Source: Rhodocyclaceae bacterium (GTDB taxonomy: Bacteria; Pseudomonadota; Gammaproteobacteria; Burkholderiales; Rhodocyclaceae). From it: a DNA stretch of 39,013 nt. The position numbers were made by a program, and so were the translations under genes. Below, piece by piece: positions 8,215 to 15,751 of this stretch. Below the pieces are notes generated by a model. That model saw nothing but the letters and a program-made list of their open reading frames with translations. It did not search any database and was not told where the DNA came from. The first letter of the stretch is position 1. Every line of letters begins with the position of its first letter. The stretch covers positions 1 to 39,013 of the forward strand of contig JAGRFQ010000062.1 in the NCBI GenBank assembly GCA_020445945.1, given 5' to 3'.

Positions 8215-8436
8215 ATGTATATCGTTGCCATCGCCTGGTTGTACGTCGCTTTGCTCGCTGCCATCACGGACACCACCGTGGTCGGTGGTGTTTTGACCTT
8301 TGTTTTTTATGGTGTATTTCCACTCAGCCTGTTTCTGTGGCTGGTGGGAACACCTGCCCGCCGCCGCCGACAACGCCTCGCGGACGATGACGACGAAGGC
8401 ACACAGAATGGCGTCAATTCGGGCAAGAATCAATAG
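8215..8436 (+). CDS. small two-helix membrane protein, unknown function
   Basis: A 73-residue protein starting MYIVAIAWLY. It has two hydrophobic segments (about residues 3-17 and 23-44) separated by ITDTT, then a basic stretch ARRRRQR and an acidic, polar tail with four consecutive aspartates. By the positive-inside rule the tail should be cytoplasmic. It is divergent from phaC and convergent with pgeF, 50 bp from the end of pgeF. I do not recognise a family. Coding evidence is the membrane-protein composition, the promoter-like box and the lack of any competing gene. The start is ATG 8215 without a ribosome site. Confidence 0.65.
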   Translation: MYIVAIAWLYVALLAAITDTTVVGGVLTFVFYGVFPLSLFLWLVGTPARRRRQRLADDDDEGTQNGVNSGKNQ

Positions 8437-8486
8437 GTAATATCCGTCAGCGGTACCCGCCATCGCAACCCTCCGCGTTACCGCAC

Positions 8487-9230
8487 TCATGCATCGCCCG
8501 CCGCCAGCCACACCATCGCCGCCATGCGCCCGGTCGTTCCGTCGCGTCGATACGAGTAGAAACGGCCGGGCTCGTTGACCGTACATGCCCCGCCACCGAA
8601 CACCGAAAGCACGCCACTTCGCGCCAGCCGCAGGCGGGCGAGCCGGTAGATGTCGGCGATCCATTTTTCGTCACTGGACGCACGACAAAACGCCTGGGCT
8701 GCGGCCGGATCGCACGCGACGAACGCGTCGCGCACCTCGCTGCCGACTTCAAAGGCCTGCGGTCCAATGGCCGCGCCCAGCCAGGCCAGCACCTGAGCCG
8801 GCGCCACCCCCATCGCCGCCACGGTGTTCTCAAGCACCCCGGCACACAAACCCCGCCAACCCGCATGCGCGGCAGCAACCACGGTGCCGGCGCGATCGCA
8901 CAACAACACCGGCAGACAATCGGCGGTCATGATCGTGCACGCTAGCCCCGCGTGGCGGGAGGTTGCCGCATCGGCGGGCGGATATGTTTCAGCCGGGGCA
9001 AGATCGACCACCGCGGTCCCGTGAACCTGCTCCAGCCACACCGGCGTCGCGCCAGACGCAGCCGCCAGGCGACGACGATTCTCGAGCACCGCCGCCGCCG
9101 CATCGCCGACATGCGCCCCCAGGTTCAGCCCGGCGTAGGGCCCCGTGCTGACGCCGCCATGGCGCGTCGTCATCAGCGCACGAACGCGCGGCGGCGCTGG
9201 CCAGCCGGGATACACCACGTCAAGCATCAT
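8487..9230 (-). CDS. pgeF: peptidoglycan editing factor PgeF (YfiH family)
   Basis: A roughly 247-residue protein of the Cu-oxidase_4/DUF152 family. In E. coli the homologue removes misincorporated residues such as L-Ser from UDP-MurNAc peptide precursors. Family members were earlier called multicopper polyphenol oxidases. Visible motifs are TRHGGVSTGPYAGLNLG, TADCLPVLLCD, HAGWRGL and GPQAFEVG, containing the conserved His/Cys/His metal site. Tandem ATGs at 9230 and 9227 lie behind GAGG and overlap the rluD end by 8-11 bp. A longer frame to 9308 would lie inside rluD and is unlikely. The rluD-pgeF pairing is common in proteobacteria. Confidence 0.93.
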   Translation of the reverse strand: MMLDVVYPGWPAPPRVRALMTTRHGGVSTGPYAGLNLGAHVGDAAAAVLENRRRLAAASGATPVWLEQVHGTAVVDLAPAETYPPADAATSRHAGLACTIMTADCLPVLLCDRAGTVVAAAHAGWRGLCAGVLENTVAAMGVAPAQVLAWLGAAIGPQAFEVGSEVRDAFVACDPAAAQAFCRASSDEKWIADIYRLARLRLARSGVLSVFGGGACTVNEPGRFYSYRRDGTTGRMAAMVWLAAGDA

Positions 9231-10194
9231 CGGCCTCACCCGCTTCGAGCGCAGCCAGCAGTGCAAGCATGTCGGCCGGCGCATCGACCTGCCACTGCAT
9301 CGGCGCACCCGACAGCGGATGAATCAATCCCAGCCGCGTCGCATGCAGCGCTTGCCGCGCAAACGCCGCCAGCAGCGGTTTGGCGCCACGGCGCTTGCCA
9401 TACACCGGATCGCCCACCAATGGGTGCCCGATGTGCGCCATGTGCACGCGGATCTGATGTGTACGCCCGGTCTCGAGCCGGCAGCTGACGAGCGTGCAGT
9501 CTTCAAACACGCGCTGCACGCGATAGTGCGTGACCGCATCGCGACCACCACCCGAGGTGACCGCCATGCGTGTGCGCTGCGTCGGGTGACGCCCGATCGG
9601 CGCGTCGACCCGCCCGCCCGACGTCAGCCGTCCATGGGCCAGGGCGAGATACTCGCGATGCACCGAGCGTGCCTGCAGCTGCCGCACCAGGTGGGTCTGC
9701 GTGGTCAGCGTCTTGGCCACCACCAGCAGGCCGCTGGTGTCCTTGTCGAGACGGTGCACAATGCCCGCACGCGGCACCTGCACCAGCGCCTCGCAGTGGT
9801 GCAGCAAGGCATTGAGTAGCGTGCCCTGCCAGTTGCCGCTGCCAGGATGAACGACCAGCCCGGCGGGTTTGTTGAGCACCAGGATGGCGTCGTCTTCATG
9901 CACCACGTCGAGCGCGATGTCCTGGGCCGCGTGCGCCACATCGGCCTCCGGCGCGTCGACATCAACGCGCAGCCGCTCGCCGCCCTTGAGCTTGTGTTTG
10001 GGGATGCACACGGCCACATCGTCGAGGCTCACCCGCCCCGCCCGCACCCACGCCTGCAGGCGGTTGCGGGACTGATCCGGGAGTAGGTTCGCCAGCGCCT
10101 GATCGAGCCGCATGCCGGCGAAGTCGGCCGGCACATCAAGCCGACAAGACGATGCCGACGCAGGGTCTGCGCTATAATCCGCGCGATCGTTCAC
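9220..10194 (-). CDS. rluD: 23S rRNA pseudouridine(1911/1915/1917) synthase RluD
   Basis: A 324-residue pseudouridine synthase with an N-terminal S4 RNA-binding domain (MRLDQALANLLPDQSRN) and a catalytic domain containing HRLDKDTSGLLVVAK with the nucleophilic aspartate. ETGRTHQIRVH and GDPVYG are also present. RluD modifies helix 69 of 23S rRNA and assists 50S maturation. I chose GTG at 10194 (about 27 residues before the S4 domain), which gives the usual family length. Longer starts would run into bamD on the other strand. No strong ribosome site is seen. Its 5' coding region overlaps the -10 element of the divergent bamD promoter. Confidence 0.92.
   Translation of the reverse strand: MNDRADYSADPASASSCRLDVPADFAGMRLDQALANLLPDQSRNRLQAWVRAGRVSLDDVAVCIPKHKLKGGERLRVDVDAPEADVAHAAQDIALDVVHEDDAILVLNKPAGLVVHPGSGNWQGTLLNALLHHCEALVQVPRAGIVHRLDKDTSGLLVVAKTLTTQTHLVRQLQARSVHREYLALAHGRLTSGGRVDAPIGRHPTQRTRMAVTSGGGRDAVTHYRVQRVFEDCTLVSCRLETGRTHQIRVHMAHIGHPLVGDPVYGKRRGAKPLLAAFARQALHATRLGLIHPLSGAPMQWQVDAPADMLALLAALEAGEADDA
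10173..10178 (+). promoter_or_regulatory. -10 element of the bamD promoter
   Basis: A perfect TATAAT about 30 bp before the bamD ATG, with no good -35. The box lies inside the first codons of rluD on the opposite strand, so the two genes have overlapping 5' regions. Confidence 0.6.
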
Positions 10195-10207
10195 GAGAGT
10201 TCTATTG

Positions 10208-11002
10208 ATGGCCAAAATCACCCTTCGCAGTTTAGCGGTAATCGGCGCCCTGCTGCTCGCAGGCTGCAGCGGCACCCCCGACAACGACGAAACCGCGGGC
10301 TGGAATGCGCAGCGCATTTACTCCGAAGCCAAAGCCGAACTCGGTGAAGGTAACTACGAACGCGCGATCAAACTGTTCGAAAAGCTCGAAGCACGCTACC
10401 CCTACGGTCGCTTCGCCCAGCAAGCCCAGCTTGAAGTCGCCTACGCGTACTTCAAGTCAGAGGAGCCTGCCTCGGCACTTGCCGCCAGCGACCGCTTCAT
10501 CAAGCTCCACCCCAACCACCCCAACGTTGACTACGCCTACTACCTGAAAGGACTGGTGAACTTCAACGAAGATCTGGGCCTGCTGGGCGCGCTCGCCAAC
10601 CAGGATCTGAGCGAGCGCGACCCGCAGGCCTCGCGCGAGGCCTTCGACACATTCCGCGATCTGGTGGTGCGCTTCCCCGACAGCCGTTACGCCGAGGATG
10701 CGAGCCAGCGCATGCAGTATCTGGTCAATTCGCTCAGCGCCTACGAAGTGCACGTCGCGCGCTATTACCTCAAGCGCGGCGCCTACCTGGCCTCGGCGAA
10801 TCGCGCCCAGACCGCGATTTCGACCTACCCGGAAACACCGGCGACCGAAGAGGCGCTGTACATCCTCACCCAGGCGTACGACGCGCTTGGCATGACGGAA
10901 CTGCGCGATGACGCGCAGCGCGTGCTCGCCCAGAGTTTTCCGCAAAGCGCCTACCTGACGGGCGACGCCGAGCGCGGTTCGGCCTGGTGGAAGCTCTGGT
11001 GA
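10208..11002 (+). CDS. bamD: outer membrane assembly lipoprotein BamD
   Basis: A 264-residue lipoprotein of the BAM complex that inserts beta-barrel proteins into the outer membrane with BamA. The signal peptide ends in lipobox LAGC with C20 the lipidated residue. TPR-like repeats follow (EGNYERAIKLFEKLEARYPYGRF, then YAYYLKGLVNFNEDLG). The block FPDSRYAEDASQRM is typical of BamD. The start is ATG 10208, preceded by GAGAG; a TTG just before it is not needed. bamC lies about 23 kb away in this window. The stop overlaps the start of the next gene. Confidence 0.96.
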   Translation: MAKITLRSLAVIGALLLAGCSGTPDNDETAGWNAQRIYSEAKAELGEGNYERAIKLFEKLEARYPYGRFAQQAQLEVAYAYFKSEEPASALAASDRFIKLHPNHPNVDYAYYLKGLVNFNEDLGLLGALANQDLSERDPQASREAFDTFRDLVVRFPDSRYAEDASQRMQYLVNSLSAYEVHVARYYLKRGAYLASANRAQTAISTYPETPATEEALYILTQAYDALGMTELRDDAQRVLAQSFPQSAYLTGDAERGSAWWKLW

Positions 11003-11604
11003 CACAGACTGGCCGCGTGGACCCGATGGTTCGCGCAGCCATGCTGAAGTGGCCCAACGTCCCCGACGTCTACGGCTGGCTCAGGCTCGATGCGCGCGGG
11101 CGCTGGCAGATTCGCAATTCGCAGGTAAACCAACCCGCGCTCGAAGCCTTCATCAATCGGAATTACCTCAGCGACACCAGCGGACGCTGGTTTTTTCAGA
11201 ACGGTCCGCAGCGCGTTTTCGTCACGCTCGACCTCACCCCCTGGGTGCTGCGTCTGTCACCGGATGGCACGCTGAGTGGCCACACCGGCACCCCCTGGGC
11301 TGCCGTTGACGCGGTCTGGCTCGATGACGCAGGCCACCTTCTGGTCAGCAGCCCGGCCGGATTGGGGCTGATCCACGATGCCGACCTCGCCGCAGCCAGC
11401 GCGCGACTTGCATGGCGCGACGGCGCGCCAGCCACACTCGAATCCCTGCTCGCGAGCGATGCACCGCCGCCGGACATCGGCATTCAACTTGCCACGGGCT
11501 GGCACCCCATCGCCGCCACCGAAGCGCGCACACTGGGCACACGCTTCGGCTTTGTCGCCGAACCCAAACCCAGCGGCCTGGAAGCCACTCAGCCGCGGCC
11601 GTAG
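10999..11604 (+). CDS. conserved-looking protein of unknown function, coupled to bamD
   Basis: A roughly 201-residue protein. The likely start is GTG 10999, which overlaps the bamD stop (GTGA), indicating translational coupling; ATGs at 11026 and 11041 are alternatives. The N-terminal part MLKWPNVPDVYGWLRLDARGRWQIRN and the block FFQNGPQRVFVTLDLTPWVLR look like a folded domain with many aromatic residues. No signal peptide, membrane span or catalytic motif is visible. I think related proteins occur next to bamD in other betaproteobacteria but cannot name the family with certainty. Its last 16 bp overlap tail-to-tail with manC. Confidence 0.8.
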   Translation: MTQTGRVDPMVRAAMLKWPNVPDVYGWLRLDARGRWQIRNSQVNQPALEAFINRNYLSDTSGRWFFQNGPQRVFVTLDLTPWVLRLSPDGTLSGHTGTPWAAVDAVWLDDAGHLLVSSPAGLGLIHDADLAAASARLAWRDGAPATLESLLASDAPPPDIGIQLATGWHPIAATEARTLGTRFGFVAEPKPSGLEATQPRP

Positions 11605-13034
11605 GTATCCTCGAAGCGCACGATGTCGTCTTCGCCCAGATAGCCGCCCGACTGCACCTCAATCATCTCGAGCGCAAGCTGGCCCGGATTTTCCAGCCGG
11701 TGCACGGTGCCGAGCGGGATATAGGTCGACTGGTTTTCGCTGAGAAGAAAGGTCTCCTCGCCGCGCGTGACCCGCGCCGTCCCGCGCACCACAATCCAGT
11801 GCTCTGCGCGATGATGATGCATCTGCAGGCTCAGCGACGCCCCCGGATTGACCACAATGCGCTTAACCTGAAAACGCGCACCGCTGTCGATCGAATCGTA
11901 ATACCCCCACGGGCGGTGCACTTTGCGGTGCGCGGACGCTTCACTACGCGACGCCGCCTTGAGGCGGGCCACGATTTTCTTCACATCCTGGGTGCGCTCC
12001 TTGCTCGCCACCATCACCGCATCCGGCGTTTCGACCACGACCACATTGCTGACACCGAGGCAGGCAACGAGACGGTCAGAGGCCATCACGAGGTTGTCTT
12101 GCGCCGCCTCGAAGAGCACGTCACCGCGCGCCACATTGCCATCTGCATCCTTGTCGGCCACCGCCCACAGCGCGTCCCACGCCCCCAGATCGGACCACCC
12201 TGCCGACAGCGGCACGACCACGCCCGGCACGCCGAGGTCAGGCGTATCAGCGAGGTGCTCCATCACCGCATAGTCGATCGAATCCGACGGACAAGCGGCA
12301 AACGCCTCGGCATCCACACGCACGAAGTCCGCATCGTGCGCCGGCTGGCGCATTGCGGCCTCGCACGCGGCCAGCATCGCCGGCTGCAAACGCCCGATCG
12401 CCTTGAGCCACACGCTGGCCTGCATCATGAAGATGCCGCTGTTCCACAAATAGTCGCCGCTCGCGACATAGGCCTGCGCGGTCGCCTCATCCGGCTTCTC
12501 GACAAAACGCGCGATGCGCCGCACGCCCTCGGCAAACGGATCGCCGCAGCAGATATAGCCGTACCCGGTTTCGGCGCGCTCGGGCACGATGCCGAAGGTC
12601 ACCATCGCGCCATCTCCCGCCTGGCGGGCGCCCAGCGCGACGGCCTGCTGGAACGCCACTCGATCGTTGATGACGTGGTCTGCCGGCATCACCAGCAGCA
12701 CCGGATCAAGGCCCTCACTCACCGCCAGCAGTGCCGCCAGGGTCAGCGCCGGCGCAGTGTTCCGTCCCGCCGGCTCAAGCACGATCCGGTTGCTGGGCTT
12801 GCCCGCCGAACGCAATTGTTCAGCGGTAATGAAGCGGTACTCTTCATTGCACACCACGATTGGCACCGGCGCCACGTCCGACGGACCGTCAAACCCGTCC
12901 AATCGGCAGACAGTCGACTGCAGCATCGTCTCCTCACCGGCCAGCGCGAGCAACTGCTTGGGATATTTTTCGCGCGACAGCGGCCACAGCCGCGTCCCAG
13001 AACCGCCCGACAAAACCACTGCTTGGATCGACAT
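11589..13034 (-). CDS. manC: mannose-1-phosphate guanylyltransferase / mannose-6-phosphate isomerase
   Basis: A 481-residue bifunctional enzyme. It makes GDP-mannose from mannose-1-phosphate and GTP and interconverts fructose- and mannose-6-phosphate. The N-terminal nucleotidyltransferase domain has GGSGTRLWPLSREKYPKQ, EPAGRNTAPAL and VEKPDEATA. The C-terminal type II phosphomannose isomerase cupin has RPWGYYDSIDSG, NPGASLSLQMHHHRAEHW and YIPLGTVHRLENPG. ATG 13034 has GGAG nine bases upstream. A longer frame to 13163 lacks family similarity. No other polysaccharide genes are in the window, so this is an isolated supplier of GDP-mannose for O-antigen or exopolysaccharide. It converges with and overlaps the bamD-coupled gene. 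Confidence 0.95.
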   Translation of the reverse strand: MSIQAVVLSGGSGTRLWPLSREKYPKQLLALAGEETMLQSTVCRLDGFDGPSDVAPVPIVVCNEEYRFITAEQLRSAGKPSNRIVLEPAGRNTAPALTLAALLAVSEGLDPVLLVMPADHVINDRVAFQQAVALGARQAGDGAMVTFGIVPERAETGYGYICCGDPFAEGVRRIARFVEKPDEATAQAYVASGDYLWNSGIFMMQASVWLKAIGRLQPAMLAACEAAMRQPAHDADFVRVDAEAFAACPSDSIDYAVMEHLADTPDLGVPGVVVPLSAGWSDLGAWDALWAVADKDADGNVARGDVLFEAAQDNLVMASDRLVACLGVSNVVVVETPDAVMVASKERTQDVKKIVARLKAASRSEASAHRKVHRPWGYYDSIDSGARFQVKRIVVNPGASLSLQMHHHRAEHWIVVRGTARVTRGEETFLLSENQSTYIPLGTVHRLENPGQLALEMIEVQSGGYLGEDDIVRFEDTYGRG

Positions 13035-13156
13035 CGATAACCACTCCTGGAGCCTGCGCCACACCCCGTGACGACGGATGCCGAATGATAACGGATTCAG
13101 CATGTCGGCATTGTGATGCGCCGCACCATCAGCCTGTTGTGCACCGGGGCGCACCA

Positions 13157-13198
13157 AAAACAAAGCCCGGATACGCGTACGTATCCGGGCTTTGTTTT
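13157..13198 (-). terminator. terminator of the tRNA-Ser/tRNA-Arg unit
   Basis: A perfect 19-bp stem (AAAACAAAGCCCGGATACG with its complement) around a 4-nt loop. On the minus strand it ends in TTTGTTTTTGG just downstream of tRNA-Arg. It is nearly symmetrical and may act in both directions. Confidence 0.9.
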
Positions 13199-13205
13199 GT
13201 CTGTC

Positions 13206-13282
13206 TGGCGCGCTCGGCAGGATTCGAACCCACGACCCCCTGGTTCGTAGCCAGGTACTCTATCCAACTGAGCTACGAGCGC
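13206..13282 (-). tRNA. tRNA-Arg(ACG)
   Basis: A 77-nt cloverleaf with acceptor stem GCGCTCG/CGAGCGC. Anticodon stem CCTGG/CCAGG encloses loop CTACGAA, giving anticodon ACG (normally deaminated to ICG, reading CGU/CGC/CGA). The T-loop is TTCGAAT and the CCA end is encoded. It lies 50 bp downstream of tRNA-Ser and shares its promoter. Confidence 0.96.
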
Positions 13283-13332
13283 AACCTAGTCCGAAATTAT
13301 ACTGTGGGACAAACCCACGGTAAAGCTCGGTG

Positions 13333-13425
13333 TGGCGGAGACGGAGGGATTCGAACCCTCGATACCGTTTTTGACGGTATGCTCCCTTAGCAGGGGAGTG
13401 CCTTCGACCTCTCGGCCACGTCTCC
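13333..13425 (-). tRNA. tRNA-Ser(GCT)
   Basis: A 93-nt class II tRNA with acceptor stem GGAGACG/CGTCTCC and discriminator G. Anticodon loop CTGCTAA lies in stem CTCCC/GGGAG, giving anticodon GCT for AGC/AGU. The long variable arm ATACCGTC...GACGGTAT-like stem is typical of serine tRNAs, and CCA is encoded. Confidence 0.96.
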
Positions 13426-13441
13426 TCACCACAGGGCCGCG

Positions 13442-13470
13442 ATAGTATCGGTTTCAAGGGCCCGGGTCAA
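13442..13470 (-). promoter_or_regulatory. promoter of the tRNA-Ser/tRNA-Arg unit
   Basis: On the minus strand TTGACC (13465-13470) and TACTAT (13442-13447) are separated by exactly 17 bp, followed by a GC-rich CGCGGCCC discriminator. Transcription would start about ten bases before the mature tRNA-Ser. Confidence 0.82.
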
Positions 13471-13831
13471 ACCATCTCGCGCGATCGGTTTGTCGCCTCC
13501 GCTCCCGGCGTTCCGGCACGGCCCGCACATGGGCTGAGGCTCCCCCGCACTCGTCTTCATGCGCCGGTTGGGGCGGCGCAGACCGCCGGCGCCTCTCCCT
13601 CTCAACGACGCGTGGCCGCGCGTCCCCGCAGCGCTTCGATCACGCCGCCAGAGCGGCCTAAGTCCTGCATCGAACATCGCTTCACAGACTGAAACATTGC
13701 CCCAGCAACGATGCCTCAATGGATGCCGCAATGCCCGGAAAACCGCACCCGCACGCCATTGGCTGCGGGCAGGCACGGAAAACCCGCGGCACATAACCGA
13801 TGCAGTTATCCGGTACAGCGTGAAAAAATGC
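13471..13831 (+). other. 360-bp stretch without a convincing gene
   Basis: Open frames here on both strands are rich in Arg, Cys and Pro without domain features, and the minus-strand one would run through the tRNA promoter. There is no ribosome site, tRNA-like fold or terminator. Composition shifts from GC-rich to AT-rich towards the HTH gene. I see nothing functional in it before the promoter at 13832. Confidence 0.5.
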
Positions 13832-13861
13832 TTGTATGTTGTAAAAAGAGTTTCATATACT
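13832..13861 (+). promoter_or_regulatory. promoter of the HTH gene
   Basis: TTGTAT (13832-13837) and TATACT (13856-13861) are spaced 18 bp in a locally AT-rich stretch, about 90 bp before the HTH start codon. Confidence 0.6.
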
Positions 13862-13919
13862 CCGTATGCCGTATGACAAAAGTAATAACTAGAACTTATG
13901 GATCAGGCTTTAGTCATAC
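13862..13919 (+). repeat. tandem CCGTATG and distal inverted half-site (possible operator)
   Basis: Two head-to-tail copies of CCGTATG (13862-13868, 13869-13875) directly follow the -10 box. GTATGAC (13871-13877) recurs as the inverted GTCATAC at 13913-13919. Sites placed at the start of a regulator's own transcript suggest autoregulation by the HTH protein (inference). Confidence 0.4.
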
Positions 13920-13951
13920 CCTTACAAAATAGCAGACGGAGAGAATCAATC

Positions 13952-14254
13952 ATGAAGAACAGCGACAAAGACATCGACGTGCGCGAGATCCGCCGCAAGC
14001 TGGGCCTGAACCAGTCCCAGTTCTGGTCGCAGATCGGAGTCACCCAAAGTGGTGGCTCGCGCTACGAGAGCGGCCGCAACATTCCGCGCCCTGTGCAGGC
14101 GCTGCTGCGCCTGGTTCATATTGAGCAGGTCGATATCAACCGCGTCAAGCGCGAAGACGTGGAAGTTTCCGAGTATCTGAAGAAAAACGACCCGGAAATG
14201 TTCAAGAACCTAAAGAAGGAAGCACGCGCCGCGCGCAAGCAAAAGAAGGCTTAA
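13952..14254 (+). CDS. small HTH (XRE/Cro-like) DNA-binding protein
   Basis: A 100-residue protein starting MKNSDKDIDVREIRRKLGL. Residues about 11-55 form a Cro/CI-like helix-turn-helix (REIRRKLGLNQSQFWSQIGV, then TQSGGSRYESGRNIPRP), and the C-terminus is very basic (KNLKKEARAARKQKKA). There is no ligand-binding or metal domain. GGAGAG lies eight bases before ATG 13952; the frame opens at 13898 but earlier codons are unlikely to be translated. It has its own promoter and terminator, so it is a single-gene unit. Targets are unknown. It looks like a chromosomal housekeeping-type regulator, since no phage or toxin gene is adjacent. Confidence 0.85.
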   Translation: MKNSDKDIDVREIRRKLGLNQSQFWSQIGVTQSGGSRYESGRNIPRPVQALLRLVHIEQVDINRVKREDVEVSEYLKKNDPEMFKNLKKEARAARKQKKA

Positions 14255-14278
14255 GCGCTACGACCATGCGCGAAGTAG

Positions 14279-15118
14279 TCAGGGGCTGACGCGTACCGTC
14301 AGCCCTTTTTGTTTAATGCGGCGGGCAATTTCAGCAAGCTGGTCTTCGGTCAGCGCGCTCACCCGCGACGCCTCCGGCTGCATCGACGGGCGAGCCACGC
14401 CGTACAACAACACCCCGGCCAATGCGTCGATACCGGCGGCCTCAAGGCAGGCCAGATAGGCGTCGATCTGCGCATCGTCCGGCGCGACACCGTCCCACGC
14501 AAACAGGCAGGTCTGCACCCACGTCGGCGCCAGCGCGGCGCAACGCGCCAGTGCGCGTGACACCTGCTGCGGCGACAGCGCCACCCCGTTGATGCGTTCA
14601 ATGTCGGCGGGCAAGCCGGCATCGACCTTGAACCACACTTCACCACCCGCCGCCCCCAGGCGCGCCACGCCGCGCTGAACGGCGGCACGCGACATCAGGC
14701 TGCCATTGGTAATCAGGCGCACCGGCACCGCCGCCAACCCGGCGGCGTCGCGAATCGCGATCACCTGCGCGACGATGTCGTCGAAACCGGCCGCGCTGGT
14801 CGGTTCGCCGTTGCCGGAAAACGCGATGTCCCGAATCTCGCGCGGTCCCTTGGGGAGGTGCCGCGCGAGGTAATCGCCGTGCAGCAGTTCATCGAGGAAG
14901 CCGGTCAATTCGCGCACCAGCCGCTCAACGTCGATGCGGGGGGCGGCACCACGCACCAAATCCGGCACCTGGCAGTAAACGCAATGCCAATTGCAGGCAT
15001 TGTTCGGATTGAGGTTGATGCCGACCGAGACACCGCCGGCGCGCCGCGAGAGCACCGGATAGACATAGGTCAAGCCGGCAACATCACGACGATGGTCTTG
15101 TGCGCTCAGGGGGGTCAT
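14279..15118 (-). CDS. radical SAM protein (COG0731-like), function unknown
   Basis: A 279-residue radical SAM enzyme. The [4Fe-4S]/SAM motif is NACNWHCVYCQV (CxxxCxxC). GNGEPTS and LITNGSL are the usual SAM-contacting strands, and EVWFKVDAG follows. The N-terminal YVYPVLSRRAGGVSVGINLNPN resembles the Fe-S oxidoreductases loosely grouped with wyosine-type enzymes, but bacteria do not make wyosine, so the substrate is unknown. There are no extra Cys clusters or a SPASM domain. The start is ATG 15118 without a clear ribosome site. The gene is divergent from queD, another enzyme of modified-nucleoside synthesis. It is not queE, whose motif is CxxxCxxC embedded in a shorter protein with different surroundings. 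Confidence 0.82.
   Translation of the reverse strand: MTPLSAQDHRRDVAGLTYVYPVLSRRAGGVSVGINLNPNNACNWHCVYCQVPDLVRGAAPRIDVERLVRELTGFLDELLHGDYLARHLPKGPREIRDIAFSGNGEPTSAAGFDDIVAQVIAIRDAAGLAAVPVRLITNGSLMSRAAVQRGVARLGAAGGEVWFKVDAGLPADIERINGVALSPQQVSRALARCAALAPTWVQTCLFAWDGVAPDDAQIDAYLACLEAAGIDALAGVLLYGVARPSMQPEASRVSALTEDQLAEIARRIKQKGLTVRVSP
14283..14314 (+). terminator. terminator after the HTH gene
   Basis: Stem GGGCTGACG/CGTCAGCCC with loop CGTAC, then TTTTTGTTT. It overlaps the 3' end of the convergent radical SAM gene, whose last codons form the stem. Confidence 0.9.
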
Positions 15119-15160
15119 TGCGTGGATTCAACCCATAAATTTCGAAACACCCCCGAATGA

Positions 15161-15166
15161 TATAAT
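15161..15166 (+). promoter_or_regulatory. -10 element of the queD promoter
   Basis: A perfect TATAAT, 25 bp before the queD start codon. The upstream TTCGAA (15141-15146) is too close and other -35 matches are poor. Confidence 0.55.
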
Positions 15167-15191
15167 CCGCCGCCTCACCAAGGGGACTTGA

Positions 15192-15650
15192 ATGCGCATT
15201 ACCCGCCGCCTGGAGTTCGATGCTGGCCACCGGATTCCCGATCACGCCAGCCAGTGCAAGCATCTGCACGGGCATCGCTACGTGATCGAGATCACGCTGA
15301 CCGGCGACGTCATTTGCGCCGACGGCGATCCGGCCAACGGCATGGTGATGGATTTTGGCGACATCAAGCGTATCGCCAAGACCGAATTGGTGGATTTGTG
15401 GGATCACGCCTTTCTGGCCTATCGCCACGACGCCCCGGTGGTCGATTTCCTGGGTTCGATCGACGGCCACAAAACGGTGCTCCTCGACAGCGTGCCGACC
15501 GCGGAGAATCTCGTCGCCGAGGCCTTTCGCATTCTGGATGGCCACTACCGCGACACCTACGGCAACCACCTGCGCCTGGAGCGGGTCCGCCTGTTCGAAA
15601 CGCCCAACTGCTGGGCCGATGCCACGCGGGAGATGTTCCCCCTGCGCTGA
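15192..15650 (+). CDS. queD: 6-carboxy-5,6,7,8-tetrahydropterin synthase QueD
   Basis: A 152-residue protein of the PTPS/QueD family that converts 7,8-dihydroneopterin triphosphate to 6-carboxytetrahydropterin in queuosine (7-deazaguanine) synthesis. H13, H26 and H28 (HLHGH) are the zinc ligands and C22 (QCKHLHGH) is the catalytic cysteine. WDHAFL supplies the second catalytic histidine region, and FETPNCWA is the usual C-terminal signature. AGGGG lies before ATG 15192. No queC, queE or queF is adjacent. It is not obviously linked to the ATP-grasp genes 155 bp downstream, which have their own promoter. Confidence 0.95.
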   Translation: MRITRRLEFDAGHRIPDHASQCKHLHGHRYVIEITLTGDVICADGDPANGMVMDFGDIKRIAKTELVDLWDHAFLAYRHDAPVVDFLGSIDGHKTVLLDSVPTAENLVAEAFRILDGHYRDTYGNHLRLERVRLFETPNCWADATREMFPLR

Positions 15651-15695
15651 GCGCCGCCGCGCCAGCCGCCCCAAATCGGTGCGAAATCGCGGTTA

Positions 15696-15702
15696 TGGTG
15701 CA
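15696..15702 (+). promoter_or_regulatory. NtrC-like half-site (weak)
   Basis: TGGTGCA is an exact copy of one half of the NtrC consensus TGCACYA-N5-TGGTGCA. It lies about 55 bp upstream of the -24/-12 element, a normal place for an enhancer-binding protein. The partner half-site is not present at N5, so the match is only suggestive. Confidence 0.25.
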
Positions 15703-15751
15703 GCGCGCGACCCAAAAACGTCTGTTTTCCAGCGATCCCGGCGCGTTTAAG

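Noticed and set aside
6417-8390. A 657-codon plus-strand frame opposite phaC
   Set aside because: Antisense shadow of phaC. Only its last part, from ATG 8215 in the same frame, is kept as a small membrane protein.
13426-13794. A 122-codon minus-strand frame upstream of the tRNA pair
   Set aside because: It would be translated through the tRNA-Ser promoter and has Arg/Cys-rich composition without a domain or ribosome site.
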